A DNA stretch of 64,000 nt, taken from Azolla pinnata. Lineage: Eukaryota; Streptophyta; Polypodiopsida; Salviniales; Salviniaceae. The stretch spans positions 3,243 to 67,242 of the forward strand of contig JBBBWG010031642.1 of NCBI GenBank assembly GCA_037176905.1, written 5' to 3'. The notes under the pieces are model-generated. The model was not told the origin of the DNA and searched no databases. It saw nothing but the letters and a program-made list of their open reading frames with translations. A program made the position numbers and the translations under genes. Below, piece by piece: positions 10,612 through 25,786 of the stretch. Position 1 is the stretch's first letter, and each line of letters begins with the position of its first letter.

Positions 10612-13600
10612 TCTATTTTTCTCTGTTTCTCTCTCTCTCTCTCTCTCTCTGTCTGTATATAGATAGTATCTTAGACCCTCAGGGACATGTCAAATCTAGC
10701 TATGCATCATCTGCATTTAGTAGCTGTGTTCCATGATGTACCATCTTCTCCTTATTTAGGGTAGGTTTAAACTTTAGGTGCTACATACACTGCACAAATT
10801 AAATGTCTGTGAGTAAGAAAAGAGAGAGAGAGAGAGAGAGGAAGAGACAGACGGAGAAATCTGAAAAACAGAGGGATTGTGTAGACAAGAAATACTCTGT
10901 TTCTTCTTCTTCTTCTCTTCAAAATTTGTTTCTTCTCTTTCAAATTTGTGCTCTTGGGAAGCTACAAATTTGGCCCTCCATCACCTGCCTGTACCCGACC
11001 CTAAAGCGGTTCTTTATTGTTACTGTTTAGTACTGGTTTACCATTTAATATATATCTCGCTTCTCTCCATTTTGCTGTCTTGTTTACATCGATTTCGAAA
11101 TAAAACCAAAATGTTCCAGGAAAAACAAATCTGCATTTCGTTTATTTCAATCCCCTTTTGTTTTTGCTTATTTCGATATGCTCTGGTTTGGCTTGAAATA
11201 ACCAAATCATTTCCCATATTTAGAATCCTGGCCCTCCTTTCAGTTCTTTTTCCATCTTGCTAAACATAGAGAAAGATAAGATTTCTTTGTTCATTTTAAC
11301 CATGGATTTCAGGCTCCGGTGTCCCTGACAACAAAGAAAAAGAACCGAAAACCCCCCAAAACAAGAAGGGGAAATAATAACATATGTACATGTTGCCAAC
11401 ACACAGAATTTTTTGAATTTTGACACCATCCCCACTTGCCAGAAAAACAAAGAATAATTCTTACAAGGAAAAACAAAAAGGCTGCTGCTGGCTGCTTCTA
11501 CTTGATCGGTTGTTTGTTGTGTTGGGCGTTCAAATTTTGAAAATCTTGTGCGGGTTTCCAGCGTAGTATTCTCGTTAAGATCTGTTTCAGAGTAAATGAA
11601 CCGAATTTGCATTATAATCTATACTTAAGTTGCTTGGATCTAATCACTATGATGAGAAAACTGTGTTAGCAGTGCATTTTGGATCAAAAAAATTCTTCTA
11701 AAATCTTCCATAGAAGCACAGACGGCTTTACAAGGCCATATACATACTCTGAACCCTCTATATATCTGATAAAGAAGATCTGTCCAGCACAGATCTTCGA
11801 CTCGATTGTTTCTGTGTGTGTTGCTGTTGCTGCTGCTGCTGCTGCTGCTGCGATGTATGTAGTTTGAGCTCAAACTTTGCCAATGAAACTGCTTCTGAAA
11901 TTATACTTAGAACTCCATGGCACATGCCATGCTCCCTAGGATCTTTGATGGCCGTTCTATAACTAGCTCTATATCATCTCCAACTCTACAGTGGACCAGA
12001 ATAATCATCTGTAATGAACTCGAGCTCTGACCTAGGAGCATCATACCATACATGTTTGGGAAACAAATTTACCATCTTCTTCTTGTTGTGTAAAAAGACA
12101 AGTATTGTGGGACTGTCTCCTCGTATTGACGCTTGCCTTGAATGAGATACGTAAAGCAATGCACGAGTCGGGTTTCGGAAAAGAGCAACGATTCCTCGCT
12201 TTCTTTGTTTAATTGTCAACGGTTGGGCTGTTGCGATTCCCCATTACCTCGTACAACGTCCTTGAATGCGTGAAAAAAAGACCAAGCTTAGCATATGCAA
12301 TCACAAACACAGAGCAATTTCTGAAGCATAAAACCCCTTGTAAATCTGCTGCGTTTGCAGGCCAAATTCTAGCCAGATTTAAGCTGCTAATTCTTTCCTG
12401 GTTCTCAAATCTCCGATAAGAGTGGTTTTGCTTCCGGCAAAACTTGGCTTTTCTTGCTCCCAAGCATGTTCCATCTCAAGCTGCAGCCAATCTTTCATCC
12501 CATCTGCTGGCTCTGATCCTTTCTCTGAAGATGTAATGATAATGCCTTATAACCAAAGTCTGCAAGGTTGTAATGATTTCGGCCATTTATTGGTTCATTC
12601 ACCACTCATCAAAACAGTGGAATTTCTAATGGCATCAATCGCAGATGCCATTTATTATGTTTTCTTTGTTCCCCCGTTCAACATTGTCATGATATCTACC
12701 ATTTATTTACCCCTCCGTTCTTGGGATGTTGCATTACATGCTGCTACTGCATGTAAATTTCTTGCCCTTCTCTTTTCTCTGTTGCAAATCTGCTTCAGCT
12801 TTTTGAAGCCCTTTAACCAGTAGACCATGGTACCACCGTCAAGCTTTTGAATCAGACATAATAACTCTCTTTCATGGTCACGGTGAAAGCTGAAACAGCT
12901 GCTAGTAAAGCATCTATGCTCAGAGAGGAAAGAGGGAGAGTCCCTCCAATGATCAATCTTGTCCGCCTGATGCGGGGCGGATTGCAGCAGAAAGTATTGA
13001 ATGCTGGAATCCTGATTCCCAGAAACTGCAAGAGCAAAGTGTGGCTCAAGATTAGAACATCTGAATCCACATGATTGGGGGCATAGATAGAACTGCAAGT
13101 ATCTTGCTCCAGTTTCAAGATGTGTCTGTGTCCATAGATCTGAATGATTTTTCCTTACCCCTTTTACATCATATTGCATTCATCCCACAACAGCTTACAG
13201 CTGCTAAATAGGCATACCATCTGCAAACTGTTACATACATACCATCTGTGATATTACGCCATTGTAGGGTGCACAAGAACATACAAAGAAGAGTAAACGA
13301 TGTATTGAACTTTGAAAAGAAATGGATGTCTAAATACATCCCACCCTAAGATTATGCAGTCATGACACAACTGTGTTAAAATACAAACGTTTTCCAGTTT
13401 CCTACCCATGAATGGTTTATATATCTTAAATGATTAGAATCGCGAGGGAATCACGAATGAGAGAAGCATCGCGAATGCTTCCTATTATTATATTACAAAT
13501 AAGTTACACGGATATGTAACATGTTGAAGAACAAGAAAGAAGAAAGGATGTGATATAAAACAAAGTCCTCTCACCAGTAATGTTGAGGCTTGAAGATGCC

Positions 13601-13872
13601 GCTGATGACAGTATTTTCGATTCATCCCTCTCAGGACATGTATCCAATTCCATCCCTCTTGGATCATATGCGCGTTATGTCCCTTTCATGTTGCTGCCAA
13701 TGCATGAAAATGATGATGCTTATGCTAAACACAACTGGTTCATCAGCACATGCTGCTTCCATTGGCATTATCTAGCAAAGATGAGGCTTGGTGGAAGATC
13801 TCCTCTTTTTTTTTTCTAACACAAACTCTGCTCTTGCTGTGCAGGTTAACCAAGGGAGAGGAGCGCAGATCC
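10612..13872. other. Intergenic, 3.2 kb, no supported gene
   Basis: It contains (CT)n at about 10629-10650, (GA)n at about 10821-10841 and (TGC)n at about 11820-11852. Several frames of 60-158 codons exist on both strands, but none has domain signatures, splice continuity or bias toward a known family. The part near 13500-13872 is likely the 3' UTR and flank of the trihelix gene. Confidence 0.5.
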
Positions 13873-15366
13873 TCAGGGGTTCTTTGAGCCTATAGCTCTC
13901 GTGAGCTCCTGAAAGTAGGGGCTCTCCGATGGCTCTCTTCGACCAGCCATGACTTCTCGATACCCCGACATGAGCTTCTCCCACTTCTCACGGCACTGCT
14001 TGCCATTGCGCTTGATGCCCAGGGCAGCAAGGGCATCCGAGAGCTCATCCCAAGCTGCTGAGCCTTTTGCAGCTCGCGAGATCAGAAACCCCTCCATCTC
14101 AGCGGCGGCACAGAGCCGGATGAGCTCCAGCACTTCGGACCTCTTCCAGTTCTTGGATCGCTTCGCAACGAGCAACTGCTGCTGCTGCAGCTGTTGCTCC
14201 TGCAGCTCCTCCTCCTGCTGCTGTTGCCGATGTTGATGATGATGGTGATGGTGATGATCCATGCTGTTTGGGCTGTTGCTGCTGCGATCCATCGGCCCTG
14301 CCTTGTCCTCAATAAGCTTCTGCAAGAGTAACAGCATGGCATTGTTGAAGACGAGGCTCTGTGCCCGCTCCTCGGCCCTCCATCTTTCCTCGCGCTCCTC
14401 CCTCATTCGATCACGCCGCTCCTTCCACCGCTGAAAGCTCTCGAGGAAGCCCTCAAAGATCTTCTGCTGGCATGACATAACAGTCTCGAGCAATGTCCGA
14501 ATCGAGTGTATCGGCTCCAGCTGCTCAGTGGGTGGGCAGCTCCTCTGTTTCCGCTTCAGCGATGAGCGCATCATCTCAGTTTCCTCGCCCTCCATGCTCA
14601 TGGCAGAACATCTGTTAGGTGCCCACAATGGCTCCCTGTCCTCCTTGCAAACCCCTTTTGTCCAAGTCCCATGTCCAGCGGCATCCTTATCATCCTCATT
14701 GCCATCATCCTCATCATCATCTTGCATCCTCATCATCTCTCCCCCCGCCCCGTGATCCGATGCTGATGATACGACATGGTGGTGATGATCTTTCTCCTTC
14801 CTTGTGCTCCCCCCCGATAGCAACAGGTGGAGCTCCTCGTAAAAGGGATAATCTTCCTTATCCTTGTGCCCATCTTTCACCTCCTTGTAGGCAGCCAAGA
14901 GCTTCTCCCACTTGTCTCGGCACTGCTGCGCATCCCGGGTGAAGTGATCGCGCTGCAGGCCGCTTGCGATCTGTTCCCACAGCTCGCCCTTCTTCCCTGC
15001 CTTTGAAAACTTATCCTGCATCTCTGACCTTAACTTTATCAGCTTCAGAGTCTCGGCTCTCGTCCAGTTCTTGGACCTCTTCTTGTGCTCTCGTCCTCCG
15101 CCGCTATCAGGCGCCTTCTTGTCCTCGGAATCGATCTCTCCTTCATTCTTTTCATCCATGGATTTACCAGGGACTACACCGTGGCTTCGATGAAGAAGAA
15201 GATGATGATGGCGGTGGTGATCAGTGAAGAATGGGTTTGTATCAATGGGTGGGAAAGCACTTGCCAAAGGAGTAACTATGGCAGGGCTTTGTACGAGAGA
15301 GCAAGCAGCTTGCATAGCTCCCTGTGATGGTGGATTGCGGTTGTTCTCTACTGGGATTGAAGCCAT
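13873..15366 (-). CDS. GT-2-type trihelix transcription factor, two DNA-binding domains, 497 aa
   Basis: The frame has two trihelix (Myb/SANT-like) domains. The N-terminal one spans about residues 97-185 (RSKNWTRAETLKLIKLR, LWEQIA, QQCRDKWEKLLAAYKEV, YPFYEEL). The C-terminal one spans about 405-497 (RSKNWKRSEVLELIRL, AWDELSDAL, KQCREKWEKLMSGYREV, SPYFQEL). Between them lies a long charged helix (QKIFEGFLESFQRWKERRDRMREEREERWRAEERAQ) like the central helix of GT-2/GTL1 proteins, then poly-His and poly-Gln. The family binds GT elements in light-, stress- and growth-regulated promoters. The second domain is slightly shortened relative to the first and ends the protein. There is no intron. The ATG at 15366 gives a His-rich, disordered N-terminus. 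Confidence 0.93.
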   Translation of the reverse strand: MASIPVENNRNPPSQGAMQAACSLVQSPAIVTPLASAFPPIDTNPFFTDHHRHHHLLLHRSHGVVPGKSMDEKNEGEIDSEDKKAPDSGGGREHKKRSKNWTRAETLKLIKLRSEMQDKFSKAGKKGELWEQIASGLQRDHFTRDAQQCRDKWEKLLAAYKEVKDGHKDKEDYPFYEELHLLLSGGSTRKEKDHHHHVVSSASDHGAGGEMMRMQDDDEDDGNEDDKDAAGHGTWTKGVCKEDREPLWAPNRCSAMSMEGEETEMMRSSLKRKQRSCPPTEQLEPIHSIRTLLETVMSCQQKIFEGFLESFQRWKERRDRMREEREERWRAEERAQSLVFNNAMLLLLQKLIEDKAGPMDRSSNSPNSMDHHHHHHHQHRQQQQEEELQEQQLQQQQLLVAKRSKNWKRSEVLELIRLCAAAEMEGFLISRAAKGSAAWDELSDALAALGIKRNGKQCREKWEKLMSGYREVMAGRREPSESPYFQELTRAIGSKNP

Positions 15367-15412
15367 ATGCTTTCACTTCGTTCTCGTAATGTGTGTCTCT
15401 GATTCAATTGGA

Positions 15413-15424
15413 CGCTTATATATC
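15413..15424 (-). promoter_or_regulatory. Possible TATA box of the trihelix gene
   Basis: The minus strand reads GATATATAAGCG about 50 bp upstream of the ATG at 15366. It fits a plant TATA box but would leave a very short leader, so a distal start is also possible. Confidence 0.3.
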
Positions 15425-16830
15425 TCGGGCAAAGACTTGTTCTTTACGCACAAATAAATCCTTGTATAGCTTCAGTAAATTTGCTCCTTATATGCAGCAA
15501 ATAAATAATCTTCAACCAAATTCTGGTGTATCTCCTCCAAGAATAGTTCATCAAGCTAATCCTAGGCTATGGCAAAAATTACAATCTTTCATCTGACACT
15601 GGTATAAGACTGTGTGTGTGCGTACATGTACAAATCTCTTCCAAGAATAGTCACAATCACATTCTTACGAGTGAGACCATTAAGCTTCAAAAGCCAAGTT
15701 CTTGTATCATATAGGGCACAAACTCAAGCTATGTCCATGGATGCGATTCCAAGCATGTCTGAAACTTCTTCTTCTTCTTTATCATCTCACCATCTTCATG
15801 AGAACCAAAAGAAAGGAGAACTTCTTCTTTATCATCTCACCATCTAAAAAACAGGAGAAACAGCTTAAAGGCACTTTCTTGCACCAGAGATTCATCCGGC
15901 TTTGCCACTGCGTCACATGCCCATGGCAAAATCATTTCTGCTTTCTTTCTAACCCGACTGTCTGCCTAAGTGAACAAGAGATATTCAACATACCAGAATC
16001 ACCGCCAGAAAACATGAGAATCGTGGAGAAAGGCAAGCAGGAGGGGAGCAGGGCAGGGAGAGAGCGGAATGAATCGAGGAAAGCCGAGCCAAAATACCAG
16101 GATTTTTAGACGGGAAGATGTCGATCCTTGCGGAATTAGGCATCACCTCAGCACAGAAATCGAACGACGGGAAGGAGAGCAGAAGAGCGGGGAGTGGCAC
16201 GAAATCACCATCTGCCGGGACCTCCCCATGTCCTCTGTCGTGGGTCTCCCTTCCCCTTTTCTTCGCTGCTTCTTCTTCTTCTTCTTCTTCCTTGGCAGCT
16301 GCGACTGCGAGAAACAGAGACACAGAACAGACAGAACGGACTTTTCTTTGTACTTTTGCTTGCCTTCGTGGATGAGCATTTTGGGTCCAAATTTAGAGAT
16401 GTGGGCGCTAATTTTAGAGACAAAAATTGTCTCATGTTTTTTGCTCTTTTTTTGCTGCCTCTATATTTAACCGGCTTCTTATCTGAAAGCCTATCTTGTC
16501 TTTGAATCCAGAATCCACACTCTGTTATCGTATGTCTAGCGATCCTGATCACAGTGTCGGATACGAGACGAGACTGATGCATACTGTGTCGGAGGCGGTA
16601 GTATACTACTACCAGGATCGAGAGTGTCGTCCGAGTGGAAGGAAGGAAGTGAAACTTCGCAGGATCGAGGCCGTTGTCATGAGCCGGAGGAGGAGGCAGA
16701 ATCTACAAAATCGAGATCGCTGTCTGAGGCCATTGGGGAAAGCAGAATTCACAGAATTCAAGCGTTATTCGGACCGTAGGAGGAGACGGAATTCGTGTGA
16801 TCAGAGGGGGGGCTGATGAGCCCATCGACA
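15425..16830. other. Intergenic, no supported gene
   Basis: The region has CTT-rich tracts near 15767-15840 and 16272-16292. Frames of 60-135 codons on both strands follow low-complexity DNA and show no recognised domain. Confidence 0.45.
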
Positions 16831-16834
16831 GGCT

Positions 16835-17310
16835 TTGTTTGATCGCCGGAGAAACGCATTCACAAGGCGCTTGGTCAAGTGACAACAGTTCTTACCAGGA
16901 AGCTCCGAGCCACTCCTGGTGTATTCGGCCCCTTATTGTTGTGCCCCGATTCCAGTTTGGGTTCCGACAGGCTCGGATTCTAGTTCCGAATCCTGATGGG
17001 CTCAGACTCCAGTTCGGATTCCGATGGTTCCAATCCAATCGCGGGAGCAATGCATTCATGAGTGCTCCGGTCGAGCAACGACGTTTACAAGAAGCTCGAT
17101 CCACTCCAGGCATATTCGGCGCTTACAGCTATGCTCGATTCTAGTTCAGATTCCGACAGGCTCGGATTCCAGTTCAGGTTCCGGCGGGCTCGGATTCCAG
17201 TTCAGGTTTCCGACGGGCTCGGATTCCAATTGAGATTCCGATAAGCTTAGATTCCAGTTGAGATTCCGATAGGCTTAGATTCCAGTTGAGATTCCCGGTG
17301 GATTCGAATA
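16835..17310. repeat. Nested tandem repeat upstream of the PDI gene
   Basis: A unit of about 200 bp occurs twice (about 16835-16990 and 17032-17175). Both copies share the order CATTCA, GGTCAAG/GGTCGAG, TTACAAGAAGCTC-like text, CACTCC, TATTCGGC and GATTCCAG. The second copy runs into a shorter array of about 27 bp units built on GGCTCGGATTCCAGTTCAGG, which decays toward 17310. It ends less than 200 bp before the PDI start codon and may overlap its promoter. Confidence 0.8.
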
Positions 17311-17497
17311 AGATTCCGACCTAGGACAGTTGGTCCCTGGTGTGAAACCGGACAAAGGTTTGCATGCCACTCTCCAACAACACCTGTCACTTCCTCCTTC
17401 TACGTAGAGAGAAGCTTCACAGATTCGATCAGCTCTGAGTTTGCATTCTCCATGTTAGATAGCATCGCAATCTTGGAGCTTCGATCCGGAACCCAGC

Positions 17498-20400
17498 ATG
17501 GATTTGCAGGCCATGAGATCATCGTCGGGCGCCTTCCTTGTCCTCTGGGTTCTGCTTCATTCGCGTGCCATTGCTGAATATGGCCACGCCCAATCCAGCT
17601 TGCGGGATGTTGTTGTTGCTGCTGCTGATCATCACCACAACGATGGTTTTGCTATCATCACGGAGCCTCCACCTACTCCTCATCAGCAAGGTGACCATGG
17701 CGGTGGCATCGACGGGCATCATCAGCATGGATACACCGGCGGTAGTGGAAACGTACCACATATTCAGCGTCACCAAGATGGTGATGGTGTAACTTATGAT
17801 CCGCCGACGGATCATCATCACCATGACAGGAGTGGCGCTGATGGTGATGTAGACGGTACAAATGACCCACAGATTCGTCACCACCACCATCATCATCATC
17901 ATCATGATGGGGGTATAAATGAGCCACATATTCACAGTCATCACCATGATGGTTATGATGGTGGGAAAGATCATCAAGTCCATGACCACGATAATGATGG
18001 GGTTGATAAAGAGCACGAGCTGGGGAACGATGAAGCAATGGCCAGTGAAGTTCTTGTTCTGGATGCTTCCAATTTCACCTCGACGGTTTCAGAGCATCCA
18101 TTTGTGGTAGTAGAGTTCTATGCTCCCTGGTAAGAGCAAACTCTTCCTAAAACATATGATTCCAAATATGTAGATCTTTCATCTTCATACACATGTGTGT
18201 AGGGCACATTGTTTCATATATGGTAAATGCTGAATATAGCCAACATTAGGAATGGCGGATTAATAATTTCCTTGATTAAATTTTCGTTTTAGGCCACATT
18301 GTTTCGTATTAAATGGTAATTCTGAATGGATTTAACTTTAAATGGTTGATTAATTCCTTGAGTAGTGTTCCGTGGCTTTCTGCTGATGTTGTACAGGTGT
18401 AATTTTTGTAAGCGGTTCGCTCCCCAGGTACATAATTTATCTGAGTAATGCACGATTACACACACACACACATATGCATCATCTAGAACTTAAATTCACA
18501 CTTAGTTACTTAGTTCTCATTCTAGCACCCACTCTGAGAACTGGGGTGCCATATATGCGAGGTTTTTATATGAAAGTTATACGCAGTTGCATGCATGAAT
18601 AGCAATGGCCTGCATTTGATTTCTTTGATTCTCAACGTTGGTTCGATTTTTCGCGGATAGTATGAGAAGGCAGCATCGTTGTTTCGGGCACATGAGCCTC
18701 GCGTCGTGCTAGCCAAGATCGATGTGACGACACATGCAAACGAGGGCTTGGCCGACGAGCTCGAGATTGAAGCTATCCCAGCCCTGAAGATCATCGAAGG
18801 CTATGGAACCCTCGTGCGTGACTATGACGGCCCTACGGCAGTTAATGGTGATGATCCGGATGCCCTCGTTTCACAACTCAAGAAACAGCTAGAGCCCGCG
18901 TCCCTCGAGATCACAGATGCCGACCAAGGCCATTGGCTTCTACAGCTTGACTCCAACAACTCCACCCTCAATATCGTTGAGTATCAAATAATCTTATGGA
19001 TTCGATGCTAATGTGTCTTGACTTATGACAGTGGGTTTGTACACTTATCATCTAGCCAGTAATCTATTCAATTCATATATATCATTGCTTGAAAGAAAAA
19101 CTGGTCTATATTTATGTAGCAACCTTTCACACGCACCTGCATTTGATGAGCTTATTGTAGTTTCTTGTCATGTATAACTTATGATTCACATATGTACGTG
19201 CGCGCGCGCGCACACACACACACACACACACGATGAGGTAATCATAATATATGCTTTTTAACACATAGAGACGCATGAAGCTCATGATGAGCTTCTTGTT
19301 GTAGGTTGGAGTGTTCTCATCGTATGAATGTGACGAGTTTCGGAACTTCTCTTTGGTGGCTAGCGAATTGCGCTCTCAGTATGCATTCTGGCACACCCTC
19401 AATGCCAGCTTTCTGCCTTCCAAACCATCTCCCCTCCCAGTTGTCAGGCCGATTATCCGTGTTTTCAAGGGCTTCGACGAGGGGTTCGATGATATTGAGG
19501 TAGGACCCAAGTTTCTGTTCCTTATGCATGTCTATCATCGACAATTTGGGTCAGATATTGAGACGGCTTTGCTATTTCTTTAGTTTAAATTGGTTAAAGC
19601 TGCTAACCTAATGATTCTTTAGGCATTTCTACACCTAACAGTCAATGTCGAATTCTTTTTTTGTTTTATTTTTCTGTGGAAGGATTTTAAACCAAGAATT
19701 CTGAAGAAGTTCTTGGAGCGAGTGAGCATTCCATATGTAGTGTTGTTGAAGAAAGGTCCTCCCTACAAGGAATATCTCTCCAAGATACTTGCACAACGGG
19801 ATGCTACCCTGGTAAGGCTGTGTATGTATTTTGAATGTAGTATATGATGTCATAAAATTTTTGGGTTTGTAAATGAATTGTTCAGCATTCAGCAAAAAAA
19901 TGATGCCCTTTATAATATTGATTTCGTACTGACATCCGCCATCATTCTGATTGTTCATTTCAAGGCATTCTTATTTCTCAATACGACAGTCGAAAATGAC
20001 GAGATGGAGAAGGAGTTTCAATGGCTCGCCAGAAAATATAGACCCAAAGGAGTGAAGTTTCTCATTGCTGATACAGAGGATGGGCAGCATGCATTGGAGG
20101 TAAATAACTCCTCACTGATTTTTATCGACCATTTTTTTTTATTGAGGCAGTTTCAAGATTTCGTTGGGTTACATTCTTCATTTATACTTCGTTGTAGTTT
20201 TATGGAGTGAAGGAGAAGGGCCTCCCGTGTGTAGTGCTTGAAAGTAGCAATGGAAAGAAATACGTGCTCGAGAAAGCTGAGCCATCCAAAATCGGGGAAT
20301 GGTTCCAGGAGTACTTTGTGAGCAACATCTCAAAGATTAGATTTTAACATTCTTTTGTTTTCATGCAAATCATTTTCCATGTTAATTATGGCTCGTGTTA

Positions 20401-21106
20401 GCATGCCCATAATTCTGTCTGAAATGTCTTTGTGCCCTGTAGGATGGTAAGCTGCCAGTGTTTCACAAGTCGGAGCCTGTGCCAGAGAAGAACGATGAAC
20501 TGGTTAAAACTGTGGTGCTAGACACTTTTGATGAAATGGTGCTCAACTCTGGGAAGAATGGTATGTCAGTGAAAAAGTGCCCCTAGATGTCTTTTACTAC
20601 AATTGGTATGTCAGTGGATTGTTTCCGAATACTATGTTTGACGTTGAACATTTGTCATTGTGCAGTCTTAGTGGAGTTTTATGCCCCATGGTGTGCACAT
20701 TGCAAGAGTTTGGCTCCTATAATCCATGAAGTTGCGGCTGCCTTGCAATCCATTACAGACGTTACAATTGCTAAATATGTAAAGAGGCATCGGTTCTACA
20801 AAGTTTAATTAATCTTCTGCAGTGCGATTATGTTATGAGAATAAAATCATCCCATCTCCTTATTTCATATGGTAGGATGCAACGGCTAATGATATAAAGG
20901 ATGCACGATTCGATGTCAGGGTCTTCCCTACAATATACTTACATTCTGCTAGCGGCAAAGTGATCCCTTATGAAGGCGACCTCGATAATGCAGAGCCTCT
21001 CATCAAGTTTATTAATGATAACAAGGACTCCTCATCGGGAACGGGAGAAGTCATCAAAGAAATGATCTTGGAGAACTTATCTGTGACTAGAAGAGATGAA
21101 CTGTGA
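17498..21106 (+). CDS. Protein disulfide isomerase with His-rich extension and RDEL signal (PDIL1-3/1-4 type), 672 aa
   Basis: Ten exons: 17498-18129, 18397-18427, 18661-18975, 19305-19499, 19683-19811, 19965-20099, 20198-20317, 20443-20560, 20666-20778, 20876-21106. Phases agree and give 672 aa. A signal peptide (about 1-27) is followed by a His/Asp/Gly-rich region (about 45-180, with a run of nine His), where PDIL1-4 relatives have an acidic stretch. Then come the a domain with CNFC at 212-215 ([12 protein letters not shown]), two redox-inactive b-type domains ([28 protein letters not shown]), and the a' domain with CAHC at 568-571. The protein ends in RRDEL, an ER retrieval signal. Canonical PDI sites are CGHC, so both sites are altered, which likely shifts redox potential. 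Exon 2 is only 31 nt and carries the first active site. Confidence 0.93.
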
Positions 21107-21689
21107 AGGAAGGAAGCAGTAATCGGCTCCATTATTGGTGAGTGTATACATCGGCTCCATTATCATAAAGGTCAATTGAGTGTATAGCTTTTAGCAATGG
21201 AGAATTGATTTTGATTTTGCAAATAAGGGATTGGAAGGAAGTGGATATTTGGGTCCTTGTGCAGCAAAAAATGGGTGTTGTACATATTAAGTTTGTAAAG
21301 GCATAAAAAGCAATGGTTAACGAGGAATATCACGTCTGTTATCATCAAGACTATGACCTCCTAATCGAGCTCTACCGATGTTATTAGCTGTAACTATTCA
21401 CAGTTGTTTTTTTTCGTACGTAGACAAGTGTGTGCGATTATGCACCTCATTATAATAAGCTTGTATGGTGTACATGCACCACAAGATAACGGTGTCTTTG
21501 CATGCATTTGGTGCGCTTCAAGCCTCATATTTGTACTTTACCAACGGTTCACCTAATTGTATACTTTGAAATTGATACAACGTATTATGGGCACAGGGTT
21601 TGGCAGTAAATGTGGGACCAAATGCTGTTTATCATGCTCTTTCTTTTTTGGAATGGAAAGCATGTAATTAGTGGGAGGTGCGTTTTTTT
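21107..21689. other. Convergent intergenic DNA between PDI and MAPK genes
   Basis: AT-rich 3' flank of the PDI gene. No frame or RNA gene was recognised before the tandem array that starts near 21690. Confidence 0.5.
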
Positions 21690-22365
21690 ATGTACAGTAG
21701 AAAGAAGCTGAATTTCTAATATGAGAATTGGGTTCAAGATCATATTCTCATATTAGATGTAGTTTTTTCAGGATCGTATGAGAATATGCACTTTAGAATC
21801 TCAGTAAATGTATATTCTCTGGATGTAGTTTGCAATTCACTTTTTAGTAAATTAAGATGGAAGTGTAGAGCTTCCGGAAGCTGAATTTTCTAATATGAGA
21901 ATTGGATTCAAGATCATAGACAGTAAGTGTATATATTCTCTGGATGTAGTTTGCAATTCACTATTGGTAAATTAAGATGGAAGTGTAGAGCTTCCAGAAG
22001 CTGAATTTCTAATATGAGAAGATCATGGACAGTAATGTACATTTATTATCTGGATGCAGTTTGCGATTCATGAACTCTTGGTAAATTAAGATGGGAAGAC
22101 TTGGATCTGAGCTTTCAGCAGCTGAATTTCTTGATATGAGAATCGCGTTCGAGATCACAGACAGTAATATATGCGTAGATTCTGAAATCTGTAGTTTGCA
22201 ATTCAGTCTTGGGGATCAGGATCGGAGGTGTGGAGCTTCCGGAAGCTGAATTTCCAACCAGTATAAGAATTGGGTAGAGCTTTCTGAAGCTGAATTTCTA
22301 ATCTGAGAGAATTGGGTCCTGATGAAGTTCATGTTTCTGATGAATCTCTGGATGTAGTCTGCAGC

Positions 22366-25418
<3,053 letters not shown>

Positions 25419-25509
25419 TGTGGAGTTAAGTTAGCTCCCAAAACCACCAAATCTCCTTCCTTTGCAACACTAAACTGAGTTTGTCGGGGGCTACGCTACG
25501 GGGAGATGG

Positions 25510-25566
25510 TTAAACCCTAAAACCTAAACCTCTAAACCCTAAATCCTAAACCCGAAACCCTACTTA
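25510..25566. repeat. Telo-box cluster (AAACCCTA variants) upstream of MAPK
   Basis: Five degenerate AAACCCTA copies lie about 100-150 bp upstream of the MAPK ATG. In plants such telo-boxes are bound by Myb-type TRB proteins and occur in promoters of growth-related genes. A role here is inference. Confidence 0.6.
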
Positions 25567-25599
25567 TGAAGATGGTTTGCTTGTGCACACACACACACA

Positions 25600-25609
25600 T
25601 CTTTATAGA
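25600..25609 (-). promoter_or_regulatory. Possible TATA box of the MAPK gene
   Basis: The minus strand reads CTCTATAAAG about 185 bp upstream of the ATG at 25418. It is preceded on the transcript side by a CA repeat. It fits the TATA consensus; the start site is not known. Confidence 0.4.
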
Positions 25610-25639
25610 GAGATACATCTCCGAGCGGAGCTCGGTCAA

Positions 25640-25702
25640 GCTGTAAAATCTAATGCGCACAAGTTCCCCAAGCCGTAAAATCTAATGCGCACAAGTTCCG
25701 GT
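25640..25702. repeat. Two-copy 32-bp direct repeat
   Basis: GTAAAATCTAATGCGCACAA with flanking AAGC and GTTCC occurs twice in immediate succession, nearly identical. It looks like a recent duplication. Confidence 0.85.
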
Positions 25703-25751
25703 TTTTACCCCCTTCTTCTTCCTCTTCTTCTTCCTCTTCTTCATCTTGCTC

Positions 25752-25786
<35 letters not shown>

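Noticed and set aside
9203-10666. Several long plus-strand frames of 100-393 codons
   Set aside because: They are shadows of the minus-strand coiled-coil gene and its trinucleotide repeats, with no domain content.
12422-13179. Frames of 133 and 158 codons on opposite strands
   Set aside because: They overlap each other in antisense, have no family signature and no neighbouring exons.
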